From assembly GCA_900554135.1 (NCBI GenBank), contig USFU01000089.1:1-6925 (forward strand): a stretch of DNA of 6,925 nt. Reading direction: 5' to 3'. The notes beneath the pieces were generated by a model that worked only from the letters and a program-made list of their open reading frames with translations, made no database searches and was not told the DNA's origin. The stretch's first letter is position 1. The number at the start of each line of letters is the position of its first letter. Of the stretch, positions 1 to 6,128 are shown piece by piece. Source of the stretch: an uncultured Collinsella sp. GTDB lineage: Bacteria > Actinomycetota > Coriobacteriia > Coriobacteriales > Coriobacteriaceae. Made by a program: the position numbers and the translations under genes.

Positions 1-423
1 CTGCCGCAAAAGACCGCCTACGAAAACGTGGCGTTTGCCCTGCAGTGCATCGGCAAGCCCAAGGGCGTCATTCGCAGCCAGGTGCCCGAGGTGCTGCGTC
101 TGGTCGGTCTGGCCGATCAGATGGACTCGCTGCCCGACCAGCTTTCCGGTGGCGAGCAGCAGCGCGTCGCCGTTGCCCGCGCCATGGTCAACCGCCCGCC
201 GCTTTTGATCTGTGACGAGCCCACGGGCAACCTCGACCCGGCGATTTCGCTGGGCATCATGAAGCTGCTCGAGCGCATTAACCGCACCGGCACCACCGTG
301 ATCGTCGCCACGCACGACCGCGAGATGGTCGATAGCATGCACCGTCGCGTGATCGCCCTCGAGGGCGGCCACGTTATCCGCGACCAGGAGAGGGGAGGTT
401 ACGGCAACTATGGCACCAACTAA
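1..423 (+). CDS. ftsE: Cell-division ATP-binding protein FtsE, 3' part (5' end outside window)
   Basis: FtsE is the cytoplasmic ATPase of the FtsEX ABC-type complex, which couples ATP hydrolysis to control of peptidoglycan hydrolases at the division septum. The frame is open from base 1, giving 140 codons before TAA at 421-423. In visible numbering it begins with [14 protein letters not shown], the stretch just after the Q-loop. It then shows the ABC signature LSGGEQQRV (about 48-56), Walker B and D-loop region [12 protein letters not shown] (about 68-79) and the H-loop histidine in VATHD (about 105). Walker A lies left of the window; FtsE is usually about 220-230 aa, so roughly 80-90 residues are missing. 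FtsE is preferred over LolD- or MacB-type ATPases, which share these motifs, because ftsX follows directly. The last codons overlap the ftsX start by 14 nt, implying translational coupling. The short Gly/Tyr/Asn-rich C-terminus is partly dictated by that overlap. Confidence 0.95.
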   Translation: MPQKTAYENVAFALQCIGKPKGVIRSQVPEVLRLVGLADQMDSLPDQLSGGEQQRVAVARAMVNRPPLLICDEPTGNLDPAISLGIMKLLERINRTGTTVIVATHDREMVDSMHRRVIALEGGHVIRDQERGGYGNYGTN

Positions 424-1330
424 CGTGGGCTACTCCTTCAAAGAGGCAATCAGTCACTTCTTCCGTAACTGGACTACCTCGCTCGGCGCCGTCATCACGA
501 TCTTCCTTTCGCTGTTTATCATCGGCCTGTTCATCATGGGCTCCGCGATGCTGAACTCCGTGATCGGCACCGTCGAGGATCAGGTCGTCATCAACGCCTT
601 TATTAGCGATGACGCCGACCAGGCAGATGTTCAGGCCTTTGAGGCCGAGCTCAAGACGTGGAGCAACGTCAAGTCCGTGACGTACAAGGACAAGGACGAC
701 GCGCTGGCCGAGTACACGAGCAAGATGTCGGGTAACGCCGACGCTACCATGAGCGCGCTCGACGGTCAGAACCCGCTGCCGGCTTCGTTTGCCATCGAGA
801 TGGACGATCCGTCCATGGTCGAGAGCACGGCTCAGAAGCTCAAGAAGAACGCCGATTTTCAGAAGATCGCGGACGACGGCGACGTCAACGCGAGCGTTCT
901 GTACGGCCAGGAGGAAGTGAGCCGCCTGTTCCAGGTGACGAACTACATTCGTATCGCCGCTGTGGTGCTCGTCGGCCTGCTGACCTTTATAGCGTTCATT
1001 TTCATTAACAACACGATTCGCCTGTCCATTACGGCGCGTCGTCGTGAGATCGCGATCATGCGTCTGGTGGGCGCAAGCAACGGCTTCATTCGCGGGCCGT
1101 TCATTACCGAGGGCGTGCTGCAGGCCATTTTGGGCTCGCTGCTTTCCATCGGCGTGCTGGAGCTGCTGCGCAACCTGATGGTTCCGCGTCTGCAGGAGAG
1201 CATCGGCTGGATGTCGTTTGCGCTGCCGATGCAGTACTACCTGGTGACCTACGCCGCGCTGATTCTGGTTGGCGTGCTGATTGGTCTCTTTGGTTCCGCC
1301 ATCGCCATGCGCCGCTATCTGCGCGTGTAG
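410..1330 (+). CDS. ftsX: Cell-division membrane protein FtsX
   Basis: FtsX is the integral-membrane partner of FtsE; its extracellular domain passes the ATPase signal to cell-wall hydrolases. The 306-aa product fits the family length. It has a short cytoplasmic N-terminus, TM1 at about 23-46, an extracellular domain at about 50-178 rich in Asp and Lys, TM2 at about 180-201, TM3 at about 233-257 and TM4 at about 278-301. The conserved cytoplasmic loop after TM2 is clear: [20 protein letters not shown], then GAS (about 201-223). The ATG at 410-412 follows a GAGAGGGGAGG purine run at 389-399 within the ftsE 3' end, supporting coupled translation of the two subunits. The extracellular domain is the fast-evolving part and does not by itself reveal which hydrolase it controls. 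Two genes in one unit, closed by the terminator at 1355-1390, is the simplest reading. Confidence 0.96.
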   Translation: MAPTNVGYSFKEAISHFFRNWTTSLGAVITIFLSLFIIGLFIMGSAMLNSVIGTVEDQVVINAFISDDADQADVQAFEAELKTWSNVKSVTYKDKDDALAEYTSKMSGNADATMSALDGQNPLPASFAIEMDDPSMVESTAQKLKKNADFQKIADDGDVNASVLYGQEEVSRLFQVTNYIRIAAVVLVGLLTFIAFIFINNTIRLSITARRREIAIMRLVGASNGFIRGPFITEGVLQAILGSLLSIGVLELLRNLMVPRLQESIGWMSFALPMQYYLVTYAALILVGVLIGLFGSAIAMRRYLRV

Positions 1331-1354
1331 ACGCTGCGGACATATTGCTTGCAA

Positions 1355-1390
1355 CGGGTCGCCCCTTTCCGGGGTGGCCCGTTTTTGTTT
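1355..1390 (+). terminator. Intrinsic terminator after ftsX
   Basis: The arms 1355-1365 and 1371-1381 form an 11-bp stem (nine Watson-Crick pairs plus two G-U wobbles) around a 5-nt TTTCC loop. T-rich TTTTTGTTT follows directly at 1382-1390. It starts 24 nt after the ftsX stop and should end the ftsEX transcript before rnr. Confidence 0.85.
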
Positions 1391-1415
1391 CCTGTGCGAC
1401 GGCAGGATTGCGGAC

Positions 1416-1430
1416 CATTTGGGTAGACTC
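1416..1430 (+). promoter_or_regulatory. Candidate -10 region for rnr
   Basis: CATTTGGG is followed by TAGACT (1424-1429), which matches the TATAAT consensus at four of six positions and ends 34 nt before the rnr start codon. A very similar block, with the same CATTTGGG lead and TACACT, lies 33 nt before the VanZ-like gene. No convincing TTGACA-like -35 box sits at the expected spacing. Because a terminator lies just upstream, rnr needs its own promoter, and this is the best candidate seen. Confidence 0.4.
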
Positions 1431-1463
1431 TTTGGAGTTTGCAATCGATAGTAAGGAGGCGCC

Positions 1464-3599
1464 ATGGGGCGCAATAACAAGCATAAGCGTGGAGCTCGCA
1501 ATAAGCGCGGGCCGGTGCGCACCGAGCGTCGCCCGAGTCTGACCGGACGCGTGCAGCTCCATGAGCATAGCGCCTACGTTGTAACCGAAAACGGCGACTA
1601 CAAGGTCATGGGCCGCGGCAAGCGCGAGATTATGGACGGCGATACCGTTGCCGTGAGCATTAAGAACAGCCCGCATGGCGAGCGACGCGCCGTAATCGAG
1701 GGCGTCGTCGAGCGTGCAGCCATTAGTGTGGTGGGCACGTACCAGACCGCCGGCCCGCTCGGGGTGATCGAGCCGCTTGATTCTCGCCTTAAGGCAGATT
1801 TCTTTATTCTGCCGGAGGACACCTCGGCGGAGCGCTTGGGCGTTCATCCGGGTGATGCGGTCGTCGCACGCATTCTGACATATCCGACGCGCCTGGAATC
1901 GGGCACCGTGACGATCGAGCGCCGTATTGGCGGCGACGATGCGCCCGATTTGGGCGTTCAGTATGTGATGGCGCGCTATGGCTATACCGATACGTATCCC
2001 GAGGCCGCGCTAGCCGAGGCCGAGGCACTTTCGCTCGATGTTGCCTCGGCACTCAAGGACCCGCTTCGCCGAGACCTGCGTGACCGCTTTGTCATTACGA
2101 TTGACCCGGTCGACGCGCGCGACTTTGACGACGCCATCTCGCTGGAGCGCACGCCCGAGGGTGGCTACAAGCTGGGTGTCCATATTGCCGACGTTTCGCA
2201 CTATGTTGCCTGGGACGGACATATCGATCTGGAAGCCCGCCATCGCACGACGTCGGTGTATCTTGCCGATCGCGTGCTGCCCATGTTGCCCGAGCGCCTG
2301 TCGAACGATTTGTGCTCGCTGCGTCCCGACGAGGACCGCTTGGCGTTTACCGTCGACATTGAGCTCGACGCGCAGGGTCGCGTGCGCCATTACGATCCCT
2401 ATCCCAGTGTGATCCGCTCGCGTGTGCGCATGGACTACGACGGCGCCGAGGCGCTGCTGGTGCGTGCCGGTGCGGTGCAGTATTCGGTGCTGGAGGGTGC
2501 CGTCGAGGATGTTGCCGCGGTTGAAGCCTCGCGCGAGGAGGCGCTCGAGCGCGGGCTTGCGTGCGAGGAGACCGCTCGCGGCTATAACGTCGACTTGGGG
2601 GATTTCCTCGTAGCTGCCAACGAGCTCGCCGAGCTTCGCCGTCGTATTCGTCGCGCACGCGGTTCGGTCGACTTTGATACGGCCGAGATCCGCGCGCTGC
2701 TGGACGAGAACGGCGTGCCCGTGCAGATCGTGGCCCGTGAGCGCTCGTGTGCCACGTCGCTGATTGAGGAAGCCATGCTGCTGGCCAACGAGTGCGTGGC
2801 GGAGTGGCTGGCCGACCGCGATATCGAGGCCTGCTATCGCGTGCATGACGATCCCAGTCCCGACAGCCTGCACGGTGCCGCCGTGGCGCTGGCACAGCTG
2901 GGCATCATCGATGACCGTCGCGCGTCCGGCATTGCTCTGGGAAGCCCCGACGAGCTGCAGGCGGCGGTTGATGCCGCAGCCGGTACGGCCAACGCGCCGC
3001 TCGTCAACACGTTGCTACTGCGCAGTATGCAGCGCGCACTGTACAAGCCGCGCAACGAGGGCCACTTTGCACTTGCCGCGCCGTGCTATTGCCACTTTAC
3101 GAGTCCCATTCGCCGCTATCCCGACCTGGTGGTGCATCGCGTACTCAAGCTGCAGCTGGCCTACGAGCGGCTGGGCGGCAAGGACGCCTTGGTGCGCACG
3201 CCGCGGCTGATCGGTAAGGGTCGCGAGTCCCTGCCGCGCATCCTGCCGCAAATCTGCCGCGCGTGCAGCGATGCCGAGCGTGCGGCCGACGCCGCCAGCC
3301 ATGCGACGCAAAAGATCAAGATCGCCCAGTACTACGAGGACCGCCTGGGCGAGCGCTACACCGGAACGATCTCGTGGGTCAGCAGCATGGGCCTCTTTGT
3401 GCGCCTGGATCTGACACAGGTTGAGGGTTTGGTTTCGATCAAGAGCCTGGGCAACGAGTGGTTCGAGTTTGATGAGGACGCGCTCACGCTCACGGGCGCC
3501 GACACGGGGACTCGCTATGAGCTGGGGCAGCGCGTGATCATCGAGGTCTCGCGCGTCAACACCACGCGCGGGCACTTGGATTTCAGGCTTATTCATTAG
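1464..3599 (+). CDS. rnr: Ribonuclease R (RNB/RNase II family 3'-5' exoribonuclease)
   Basis: RNase R is a processive hydrolytic 3'-5' exoribonuclease that degrades structured RNA and takes part in mRNA decay, rRNA quality control and, in bacteria generally, tmRNA-linked decay. The 711-aa product has cold-shock-like OB folds at about 25-155, the RNB catalytic domain at about 200-560 and a C-terminal S1 domain at about 630-708. The metal-binding motif is TIDPVDARDFDDA at 212-224, with Asp214, Asp220, Asp222 and Asp223 matching the catalytic aspartates of the family. The second RNB signature, FTSPIRRYPDLVVHR, is at 545-559. The start is well fixed: AAGGAGG lies at 1453-1459, ATG follows at 1464, and an in-frame TAA at 1452-1454 excludes a longer protein. 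It is shorter than E. coli RNase R (813 aa): it lacks an N-terminal helix-turn-helix and a Lys-rich C-terminal tail, and instead opens with a basic stretch (residues 3-23). RNase II is the main alternative name. Confidence 0.93.
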   Translation: MGRNNKHKRGARNKRGPVRTERRPSLTGRVQLHEHSAYVVTENGDYKVMGRGKREIMDGDTVAVSIKNSPHGERRAVIEGVVERAAISVVGTYQTAGPLGVIEPLDSRLKADFFILPEDTSAERLGVHPGDAVVARILTYPTRLESGTVTIERRIGGDDAPDLGVQYVMARYGYTDTYPEAALAEAEALSLDVASALKDPLRRDLRDRFVITIDPVDARDFDDAISLERTPEGGYKLGVHIADVSHYVAWDGHIDLEARHRTTSVYLADRVLPMLPERLSNDLCSLRPDEDRLAFTVDIELDAQGRVRHYDPYPSVIRSRVRMDYDGAEALLVRAGAVQYSVLEGAVEDVAAVEASREEALERGLACEETARGYNVDLGDFLVAANELAELRRRIRRARGSVDFDTAEIRALLDENGVPVQIVARERSCATSLIEEAMLLANECVAEWLADRDIEACYRVHDDPSPDSLHGAAVALAQLGIIDDRRASGIALGSPDELQAAVDAAAGTANAPLVNTLLLRSMQRALYKPRNEGHFALAAPCYCHFTSPIRRYPDLVVHRVLKLQLAYERLGGKDALVRTPRLIGKGRESLPRILPQICRACSDAERAADAASHATQKIKIAQYYEDRLGERYTGTISWVSSMGLFVRLDLTQVEGLVSIKSLGNEWFEFDEDALTLTGADTGTRYELGQRVIIEVSRVNTTRGHLDFRLIH

Positions 3600-3627
3600 C
3601 CGGAATTTGGCGACTGATAGAGAACGG

Positions 3628-3653
3628 GGCGGTCTTTTGGGGCCGCCTTTTTT
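3628..3653 (+). terminator. Intrinsic terminator after rnr
   Basis: GGCGGTC (3628-3634) pairs with GGCCGCC (3641-3647) in a 7-bp stem with one G-U pair and a 6-nt loop, followed by six T residues at 3648-3653. It begins 28 nt after the rnr stop. A second GGCGG at 3656-3660 could compete for the descending arm, but the first hairpin with its U-tract is the canonical structure. Confidence 0.88.
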
Positions 3654-3699
3654 GTGGCGGTTCAATCGCCTTGCCGCTCGCGCGCTTGCATCTTCCGCC

Positions 3700-3708
3700 T
3701 GCTATAGC
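3700..3708 (+). promoter_or_regulatory. Possible extended -10 for the serine recombinase gene
   Basis: TGCTATAGC reads as an extended -10 (TGn plus TATAGC) and includes the perfect 8-bp palindrome GCTATAGC at 3701-3708. It lies 65 nt before the recombinase start and just left of the REP-like palindrome, so a transcript from here would carry that hairpin in its leader. No well-spaced -35 box is visible; this is a weak call. Confidence 0.3.
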
Positions 3709-3715
3709 GGAGATA

Positions 3716-3754
3716 AAACCTACCAAAATAAACCTGTCCCTTTTTGGGAGGTTT
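3716..3754. repeat. REP-like imperfect palindrome upstream of the recombinase
   Basis: AAACCTACCAAAA (3716-3728) and TTTTGGGAGGTTT (3742-3754) are inverted copies, with 12 of 13 positions pairing and one A/G mismatch at 3722/3748. The 13-nt loop contains a second AAACCT (3730-3735), which could also pair with AGGTTT (3749-3754) in an alternative hairpin through CCC/GGG. The segment is AT-richer than its surroundings. There is no T-run after the right arm, so it is not a normal terminator. From memory, similar GGGACAGGTT...TTTTGG strings recur in genomes of gut actinobacteria; that recollection is unverified. A repetitive extragenic palindrome or a recombinase-related site are the main readings. 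Confidence 0.6.
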
Positions 3755-3773
3755 ACGAGAGAGCGGGGATGAG

Positions 3774-4379
3774 ATGACAACGGTGTACGGGTATGCACGG
3801 GTGAGCTCGCGTGATCAAAATCTGAATCGGCAGCTGGATGCGCTGGGCGCCTATGGCGTGGAACCGGCGAATATTTTTGCCGATCATGCGAGCGGCAAGG
3901 ACTTCGATCGACCGCGGTATCGCGAGCTGCTGTGCGCGTTGGATTCCGGTGATGTGCTGGTGGTACTTTCCATTGATCGGCTGGGCCGTAACTACAGCGA
4001 GATCCTCGAGGAATGGCGGTGCATAACCAAAGAGCTCGGCGCCGCCATCGTGGTGCTGGACATGCCATTGCTCGACACGCGCGCCAGAGATTGCGGTGGG
4101 TCGGACGTGACGAGTGCATTGATTGCCGATATTGTTTTGCAGCTGCTGAGCTATGTGGCGCAGGTGGAGCGCGAGAACATTCGCCGGCGCCAAGCCGAGG
4201 GCATTGCGGCGGCGCGAGCGCGCGGCGTACGTTTTGGCCGGCCCCGCAAGCCCTGTCCCCCGCAATTCGAGCTGGTGCGCGATACCTACGAGGCGGGTGA
4301 TATCACGCGGAGTCAGGCGGCAAAGCGGCTAGGCGTGTGCGTGGGGACGTTCGATCGCTGGATGCGCGAGATGGAGTAG
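3774..4379 (+). CDS. Small serine recombinase (resolvase/invertase family)
   Basis: This family catalyses site-specific DNA inversion or resolution through a transient phosphoserine link. The 201-aa product shows the N-terminal motif YGYARVSSRDQNLNRQLD (5-22), with Ser11 as the expected nucleophile and Arg9 beside it. Other catalytic-domain landmarks are Arg46 in GKDFDRPRYREL and the DRLGR motif with Arg69 and Arg72. The long E-helix runs from about 113 to 150 and ends in RARGVRFGRP. A C-terminal helix-turn-helix follows at about 165-198 (SQAAKRLGVCVGTFDRW). All catalytic positions I can check are intact, so the enzyme is probably active. I chose ATG 3774, which has GGGGA four bases upstream; a TTG at 3744 in the same frame would start inside the palindrome and lacks a ribosome site. 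No transposase, phage gene or obvious crossover pair is nearby, so it is an orphan. The sequence cannot say whether it is an invertase or a resolvase. Confidence 0.9.
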   Translation: MTTVYGYARVSSRDQNLNRQLDALGAYGVEPANIFADHASGKDFDRPRYRELLCALDSGDVLVVLSIDRLGRNYSEILEEWRCITKELGAAIVVLDMPLLDTRARDCGGSDVTSALIADIVLQLLSYVAQVERENIRRRQAEGIAAARARGVRFGRPRKPCPPQFELVRDTYEAGDITRSQAAKRLGVCVGTFDRWMREME

Positions 4380-4404
4380 GGGCGCCACGGTCCTTTGGCG
4401 CCCC
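4379..4404 (+). repeat. GC-rich hairpin at the recombinase stop codon; possible weak terminator
   Basis: GGGGCGCC (4379-4386) and GGCGCCCC (4397-4404) form a perfect 8-bp stem, extendable by one A-T pair (4387/4396), with a loop of 8-10 nt. The left arm begins on the last base of the TAG stop. What follows is GATTCGAACATTTT, without an immediate U-tract, so termination here would be inefficient or factor-assisted. Confidence 0.5.
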
Positions 4405-4441
4405 GATTCGAACATTTTGGATTTCGCTACGGCGACAACTG

Positions 4442-4458
4442 CATTTGGGGGTACACTC
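4442..4458 (+). promoter_or_regulatory. Candidate -10 region for the VanZ-like gene
   Basis: CATTTGGGGGTACACTC contains TACACT (4452-4457), a four-of-six match to TATAAT that ends 33 nt before the TTG start. The same CATTTGGG lead and TAxACTC core appears at nearly the same distance before rnr, which is the main support. No clear -35 hexamer is seen at 16-18 bp spacing. Confidence 0.4.
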
Positions 4459-4490
4459 GCTGCTGCTCAAAAAATGACGGAGGTTAGCCC

Positions 4491-5069
4491 TTGGCGCGTG
4501 TGAAGCACATAGTCGGATGGATTTCGGTTGTCCTGCTGGTCGTGACGCTGGCAAGTATTTGGATGCTGACGGAGCAAAACGTGGAGCAGACGTCGTCGCT
4601 CAGCGAGTCGACTGCGCGAGCGGTGGAAGGACAGGCCGCGGACGTGCGGCCCGACGCCGCGCAGGAGTCCCAGGCGGGGGATGCCGCCGGGGGCGCGGAT
4701 TCAACGACTGCCACCATTCATCCCGACCCGCTTGCGCCCGTTCGTCTGTGGATGGGTGCCAACATTCGTCGCGTCGCACATACCGTTGAGTTCTTCTTTG
4801 TAGGACTGTTTGCTTCGGCGACAGTGGCATGCCTGGGCGAGTGCCTGCCGTGCGCGCGATTCCGGTACGTACTCGCTCTGCTCTTTTGCGCCGTCTGCTC
4901 TGTCGGTGACCAAGTGCACAAGATCTTTGTTCCTGGTCGTCATTTCGACATAATCGATTTGGGCTTCGATGCTGCGGGCTATGTCACCGCCATGCTGTTG
5001 GTGCTGCTGGCGGCAGTACTGGTTCAGCGCGCGACCTGTCCCATTGGCGCCCATGCGAAACGTCGTTAA
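4491..5069 (+). CDS. VanZ-like family membrane protein
   Basis: VanZ-like proteins are small multi-pass membrane proteins; the namesake gives low-level teicoplanin resistance, but most members have no assigned function. The 192-aa product has TM1 at about 7-26, then a hydrophilic, probably extracytoplasmic segment at 28-82 rich in Ala, Glu, Gln and Asp. Three further membrane segments follow at about 94-115, 124-139 and 159-178. The family signature is visible as the helix with His97 and Glu100 (RRVAHTVEFF) and the block SVGDQVHKIFVPGRHFDIID (137-156), ending in LGFDAAGY. Compared with the usual DExxQ-F-x-PGR pattern, the Glu is Gln141 and the Gln is Lys144, while PGR and the later Asp residues are kept. 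The start is TTG 4491, set by GGAGG at 4479-4483 with a 7-nt spacer; the ATG at 4474 is out of frame. It stands alone between two hairpins. Confidence is high for the family and low for any resistance role. Confidence 0.8.
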   Translation: MARVKHIVGWISVVLLVVTLASIWMLTEQNVEQTSSLSESTARAVEGQAADVRPDAAQESQAGDAAGGADSTTATIHPDPLAPVRLWMGANIRRVAHTVEFFFVGLFASATVACLGECLPCARFRYVLALLFCAVCSVGDQVHKIFVPGRHFDIIDLGFDAAGYVTAMLLVLLAAVLVQRATCPIGAHAKRR

Positions 5070-5083
5070 CAACCCTGTTACGA
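5063..5083 (+). repeat. Small hairpin over the VanZ-like stop codon
   Basis: TCGTTAACA (5063-5071) pairs with TGTTACGA (5076-5083): eight base pairs with one bulged T and a 4-nt loop. It covers the TAA stop and has no U-tract. It may protect the transcript end or simply be chance. Confidence 0.3.
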
Positions 5084-5143
5084 ATAATGCGACCTCGATG
5101 AATCATTTTGTGTCGCGCGTATTTCCGAGCGGTCGGATTTGAG

Positions 5144-5170
5144 GGGCGAGCGGTAGAACGCTCGCCCTTT
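5144..5170 (+). terminator. Intrinsic terminator after the VanZ-like gene
   Basis: GGGCGAGCG (5144-5152) and CGCTCGCCC (5159-5167) form a perfect 9-bp stem with a 6-nt loop, followed by TTTGTG. The U-tract is short, but the stem is strong and it separates the VanZ-like gene from the downstream murR-like operon. A smaller 5-bp hairpin (TCCGA/TCGGA, 5124-5137) lies just before it. Confidence 0.7.
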
Positions 5171-5192
5171 GTGCGCCACGATGCGGCACAAT

Positions 5193-5232
5193 GTACCGTA
5201 AAAGCTGTTTATATCCGGTACGAATCGTTCGT
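5193..5232 (+). promoter_or_regulatory. Candidate promoter and operator region of the murR-like/murQ operon
   Basis: GTACCG (5193-5198) and CGGTAC (5216-5221) are inverted copies 17 bp apart. Between them lies TGTTTATAT (5206-5214), which reads as an extended -10. Directly overlapping the right copy is the 13-bp palindrome ACGAATCGTTCGT (5220-5232), with a GAA-N3-TTC core. A symmetric site just after a -10, 34 nt before the regulator start, is a reasonable place for autoregulation by an RpiR-type dimer. No -35 box is convincing, and none of this is proven by sequence alone. Confidence 0.4.
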
Positions 5233-5266
5233 TGGTCTTTAATTCTTCTCAACGGAGGTGTTTGAG

Positions 5267-6118
5267 ATGACAAACGGATTGCTTTTAAGGCTTCGCGAGC
5301 GTGAGCTCAGCGCGAGTCCGGCGGAACGCAATGTCATCGCATACGTGAGCGCTCATCCGCATGAGGTGGTCGGGCTGTCCGTCCGCGGTCTTGCCGATGC
5401 CACGTTCTCCTCGCCCTCGAGCATTTTGCGTTTTTGCAAGCGCTTGGGTTTTGCGGGCTACAAGGAGTTCCAGCGCGAACTGATTGCCGAACTGGCGCTC
5501 TTGGGTGACAAGAAAGACGTTGCCCTCGAGGACATCTCCATGGACGACAGCGTCGAACGTATCGTGGGGAAGGTGATGAAAAGCAACGTGCGCACAATCG
5601 AGGCGACGGCGCGAACGCTCGATTACACCGTCTTGGAGCGATGCGCGGCCCATCTTAAGCGGGCACGCGCGGTCAATCTGTTCGGTATCGGTGCCTCTCG
5701 TTTGGTCGCGCACGATCTAGCGCAAAAGCTCATGCGTGTTGACAAAGAGTGCCATCTGTACGACGACTGGCATGATCAGCTCCTGTGTGCCAAGAACATG
5801 CATGAGGGCGATATGGCAATCGCCTTTAGCTACTCGGGCTTAACGCAAGAAGTGCTGGACTGTACCGTCGAGGCTCAACGTCACAACTGTCCCGTTGTGG
5901 CCGTGACCAAGGTAGACGGATCGTCCAAGCTTGCCACCATGGCCGATGCCGTGCTCGGCGTTGCTGCAAGCGAGCCCTTGGTCCGCAGCGGTGCCATGGC
6001 CTCGCGTATGGCCCAGCTTATGGTTGTCGATGCCCTGTACGCTGCTTACGTTGCCAGCGACTACGAGCGGGCGACGCATGTCATTAAGCAAAACTACATC
6101 GAGAAACAGGAAAGATGA
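5267..6118 (+). CDS. MurR/RpiR-family transcriptional regulator, probable control of MurNAc use
   Basis: Proteins of this family join an N-terminal helix-turn-helix to a C-terminal SIS sugar-phosphate-binding domain and control sugar catabolism genes. The 283-aa product shows the HTH_6 fold at about 1-77, with the typical recognition stretch [20 protein letters not shown] (49-68). The SIS domain covers about 125-260, with [20 protein letters not shown] (136-155), SYSGLTQEV (188-196, the phosphate-binding loop) and [18 protein letters not shown] (210-227). I chose ATG 5267, which has GGAGG at 5254-5258 with an 8-nt spacer; the in-frame GTG at 5258 overlaps that ribosome site. murQ follows after 10 nt, its Shine-Dalgarno site overlapping this stop codon, so the pair is co-translated. 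The neighbour makes MurNAc-6-phosphate the likely ligand, as for E. coli MurR, which is a repressor. Whether this protein represses or activates cannot be told, so I leave the symbol blank. Confidence 0.9.
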   Translation: MTNGLLLRLRERELSASPAERNVIAYVSAHPHEVVGLSVRGLADATFSSPSSILRFCKRLGFAGYKEFQRELIAELALLGDKKDVALEDISMDDSVERIVGKVMKSNVRTIEATARTLDYTVLERCAAHLKRARAVNLFGIGASRLVAHDLAQKLMRVDKECHLYDDWHDQLLCAKNMHEGDMAIAFSYSGLTQEVLDCTVEAQRHNCPVVAVTKVDGSSKLATMADAVLGVAASEPLVRSGAMASRMAQLMVVDALYAAYVASDYERATHVIKQNYIEKQER

Positions 6119-6128
6119 GGTGAATGAA

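Noticed and set aside
374..1522. A 382-codon open frame on the minus strand across ftsX
   Set aside because: It is antisense to a clear ftsX. Its product is Gln/His/Arg-rich with no known domain, as expected from high-GC codon bias, and it crosses the ftsX terminator.
2010..2873. A 287-codon open frame on the minus strand inside rnr
   Set aside because: It is antisense to the conserved RNB domain and has no recognisable motif; it is a GC-driven shadow.
3744..3773. A longer recombinase starting at TTG 3744
   Set aside because: That start lies inside the palindrome and has no ribosome site. The ATG at 3774 has GGGGA upstream and gives the standard N-terminus of the family.
3723..4420. CCAAAAT (3723-3729) and ATTTTGG (4414-4420) as inverted ends flanking the recombinase
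   Set aside because: Only seven bases match and the flanks diverge at once; too short to claim terminal repeats or crossover sites.
4397..4420. tRNA-like T-arm fragment (GATTCGAAC) after the recombinase
   Set aside because: No acceptor, D or anticodon stems can be built around it; it is a short chance match.
5089..5116. GCGAC/GTCGC hairpin enclosing ATGAATCAT
   Set aside because: Five-base stem with a large loop and no context linking it to a gene; not better than chance.
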